Shown here piece by piece: positions 7,770 to 8,489 of a DNA stretch of 8,489 bases (position 1 is the first letter of the stretch; the number at the start of each line of letters is the position of its first letter). The position numbers were made by a program, and so were the translations under genes. The stretch covers positions 1-8,489 of the forward strand of contig DAZE01000013.1 in assembly GCA_002507175.1 (NCBI GenBank), written 5' to 3'. The stretch is from Euryarchaeota archaeon UBA558. Lineage in GTDB: Archaea; Thermoplasmatota; Poseidoniia; Poseidoniales; Thalassarchaeaceae. Under the pieces are notes generated by a model, which did no database searches, was not told where the DNA came from, and saw nothing but the letters and a program-made list of their open reading frames with translations.

Positions 7770-7780
7770 TTTAAAATTTA
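7770..7780 (+). promoter_or_regulatory. TATA-like archaeal promoter element
   Basis: The AT-rich motif TTTAAAATTTA, preceded by the purine-rich GGAGAGA as a possible BRE, is the best archaeal TATA candidate in the intergenic region. Transcription would start about 25 bases downstream, near 7797-7805, giving the calcium-repeat gene a leader of about 160 bases. A poorer A-rich stretch near 7928-7945 could instead drive a nearly leaderless message. Confidence 0.4.
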
Positions 7781-7850
7781 GAAAAACACTGTATTGAACG
7801 TTTACTATTCACTTCGATCAATGCACATTCTCTCCTTCCGTTTCCAATGC

Positions 7851-7862
7851 TCATCACCTCCC
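7851..7862 (+). promoter_or_regulatory. Anti-Shine-Dalgarno-like segment in the candidate leader
   Basis: TCATCACCTCCC contains ATCACCTCC, the sequence expected at the 3' end of archaeal 16S rRNA. Its first seven bases (TCATCAC, 7851-7857) are exactly complementary to GTGATGA (7952-7958), which covers the ribosome-binding site of the downstream gene. It could therefore hide that site, though pairing may be coincidental. Confidence 0.3.
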
Positions 7863-7867
7863 AGACA

Positions 7868-7891
7868 TTGCTATCGACACTGTCGAAGCAA
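7868..7891 (+). other. 10-bp hairpin with one bulged A and a triloop
   Basis: The outer arms TTGCT (7868-7872) and AGCAA (7887-7891) and the inner arms TCGAC (7874-7878) and GTCGA (7882-7886) pair perfectly, leaving A7873 bulged and ACT as the loop. It is the strongest local structure in the intergenic region and lies in the candidate leader of the calcium-repeat gene. Confidence 0.5.
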
Positions 7892-7901
7892 CGCTGGAAA
7901 G

Positions 7902-7920
7902 AGGGAGCGGCGGGTTCCCT
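7902..7920 (+). other. Second leader hairpin, GC-rich loop
   Basis: AGGGAG (7902-7907) pairs with TTCCCT (7915-7920), five Watson-Crick pairs plus a G-T wobble, closing a CGGCGGG loop. It lies 10 bases after the first leader hairpin and about 30 bases before the ribosome-binding site. Confidence 0.35.
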
Positions 7921-7951
7921 GGACAACCAATAAAACACACAAAATAGGAAA

Positions 7952-7956
7952 GTGAT
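7952..7956 (+). promoter_or_regulatory. Ribosome-binding site GTGAT for the calcium-repeat protein
   Basis: GTGAT, five bases before ATG 7962, matches the archaeal 16S 3' end (AUCAC). It favours ATG 7962 over ATG 7955, whose frame stops after 28 codons without a signal peptide. Confidence 0.5.
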
Positions 7957-7961
7957 GAATG

Positions 7962-8489
7962 ATGGAGATAAGAAAGAACGCAAGCATACTAACAGCCTTT
8001 CTGCTAGTGACGATGGCCGGAGCCGCAGGGGTATCTGCTGATGGTTCGGATCCCCTGGATCCTAACGACGGTGGAGCCGACTGGGATGGCGATGGATTAA
8101 CCAACGCTCAAGAGCAGGCTGCTGGAACTGACATGAACAACCCCGATTCAGATGGCGACGGACTGCCGGACGGGTGGGAAGTTGGCTATGGACTAAACCC
8201 CAATTCAGCAACGGACGCAAATGCGGACCCAGATGGAGACGGACTCACGAATTCTCAAGAGTACGCCACAGGAACCAACCCTAATGCAGCTGACACCGAT
8301 GGCGATGGTCAAGACGATGGCAGCGATCCATACCCAAATGATCCCGCTAATGGCGAAATGAGCGACTCTGATGGCGATGGAATACCCGACGCTTACGACC
8401 CAGACTTCCAAGGAGACGGCTCCGGCGACGGAGGTACTCAAGGCGGAGGAGGCTCTGAGGAAGATGGACAGGGCCAAGGACAGGGCCAA
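7962..8489 (+). CDS. Exported protein with thrombospondin-type-3-like calcium-binding repeats (3' partial)
   Basis: The frame from ATG 7962 runs 176 codons to the last base with no stop, so the gene is cut by the right edge. It begins with a clear signal peptide: basic start (MEIRKN), hydrophobic core (about 8-23) and likely cleavage after V-S-A at residue 26. The mature part is strongly acidic and has five D-x-DGDG loops at residues 40, 62, 89, 111 and 135, the calcium-binding motif of thrombospondin type 3 repeats. The first four form two copies of a ~49-residue unit (DGDGLTNxQE...GT...DGDG). From about 150 it becomes Gly/Gln/Asp-rich, ending GQGQGQ, probably a linker to domains beyond the window. 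Calcium-stabilised extracellular linker or adhesion function is inferred from the motif; the effector domain is not visible. It has its own candidate promoter and is probably not in the p-aminobenzoate transcript. Confidence 0.85.
   Translation, partial: MEIRKNASILTAFLLVTMAGAAGVSADGSDPLDPNDGGADWDGDGLTNAQEQAAGTDMNNPDSDGDGLPDGWEVGYGLNPNSATDANADPDGDGLTNSQEYATGTNPNAADTDGDGQDDGSDPYPNDPANGEMSDSDGDGIPDAYDPDFQGDGSGDGGTQGGGGSEEDGQGQGQGQ
8466..8489 (+). repeat. Perfect 12-base tandem repeat at the right edge
   Basis: GGACAGGGCCAA occurs twice back to back (8466-8477 and 8478-8489), encoding Gly-Gln-Gly-Gln twice. The second copy ends on the last base, so the array may continue and may vary in copy number between strains. 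Confidence 0.7.

Larger units (their letters stand above)
7652..7961 (+). other. 310-base intergenic region with structured candidate leader
   Basis: In order it holds a hairpin (7708-7726) overlapping a doubtful 29-codon ORF, a TATA-like element (7770-7780), a pyrimidine-rich stretch (about 7800-7862) ending in ATCACCTCCC, two hairpins (7868-7891 and 7902-7920), an A/C-rich segment likely single-stranded, and a ribosome-binding site (7952-7956). I see no tRNA, rRNA, CRISPR or mobile-element end. A 70-codon minus-strand frame (7771-7983) crosses it but shows no convincing protein character. Confidence 0.5.

Noticed and set aside
7771..7983. 70-codon minus-strand frame across the intergenic region, including GGGAGGTGAT followed by ATG
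   Set aside because: The SD-like string overlaps or abuts the ATG (spacing 2), a TTG at better spacing gives only nine codons, and the frame runs into the start of the calcium-repeat gene. The string is better explained as the complement of the anti-SD-like segment.
8205..8489. 94-codon minus-strand frame, hydrophobic and without a stop
   Set aside because: It is the complement of the Asp/Gly-rich calcium-repeat gene, whose GAT/GGC codons read as Ile/Ala codons on the other strand and rarely make stops.

Overview
The window looks like a fragment of a planktonic archaeal genome. The best guess is a marine Group II euryarchaeon (Ca. Poseidoniales) or a relative. This is inferred from three things: very large secreted fibronectin-III-type and calcium-binding-repeat proteins packed beside biosynthetic genes; archaeal-style signals (a TTTAAA-type TATA element and a GTGAT ribosome-binding site matching the archaeal 16S 3' end); and GTG/TTG starts with roughly balanced base composition. 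No taxonomic marker gene (rRNA, ribosomal protein) is present, so the assignment is tentative. Every gene I can support is on the + strand.

Layout. (1) Bases 1-4262 are the 3' part of a giant exported surface protein. It has a beta-propeller-like N-terminal half, about six fibronectin-III-like repeats, one C-terminal membrane span and an acidic cytoplasmic tail. Its true start lies left of the window. (2) After a 31-base gap comes a p-aminobenzoate cassette. A class IV PLP enzyme, probable 4-amino-4-deoxychorismate lyase (pabC, 4294-5028), overlaps by 4 bases (GTGA) a fused aminodeoxychorismate synthase (5025-7244). In that fusion the PabB synthase domain comes first and the PabA glutamine amidotransferase second. 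Together they would convert chorismate plus glutamine to p-aminobenzoate, the aromatic part of folate-type or methanopterin-type C1 carriers. (3) Bases 7271-7651 (possibly from 7235 or 7289) encode a small zinc-ribbon protein with two membrane spans and no recognised function. (4) Bases 7652-7961 are intergenic: a 7-bp hairpin, a candidate 29-codon ORF, a TATA-like element, then a possible ~160-base structured leader with two more hairpins and a segment matching the anti-Shine-Dalgarno sequence. (5) From 7962 to the right edge runs an exported protein with a signal peptide and five thrombospondin-type-3-like DxDGDG calcium-binding loops. It has no stop codon in the window.

The most interesting points are the compact pabC-pabB::pabA cassette with non-canonical active-site residues in the lyase, and the structured region before the calcium-repeat gene, where an anti-SD-like segment can pair with that gene's own ribosome-binding site.
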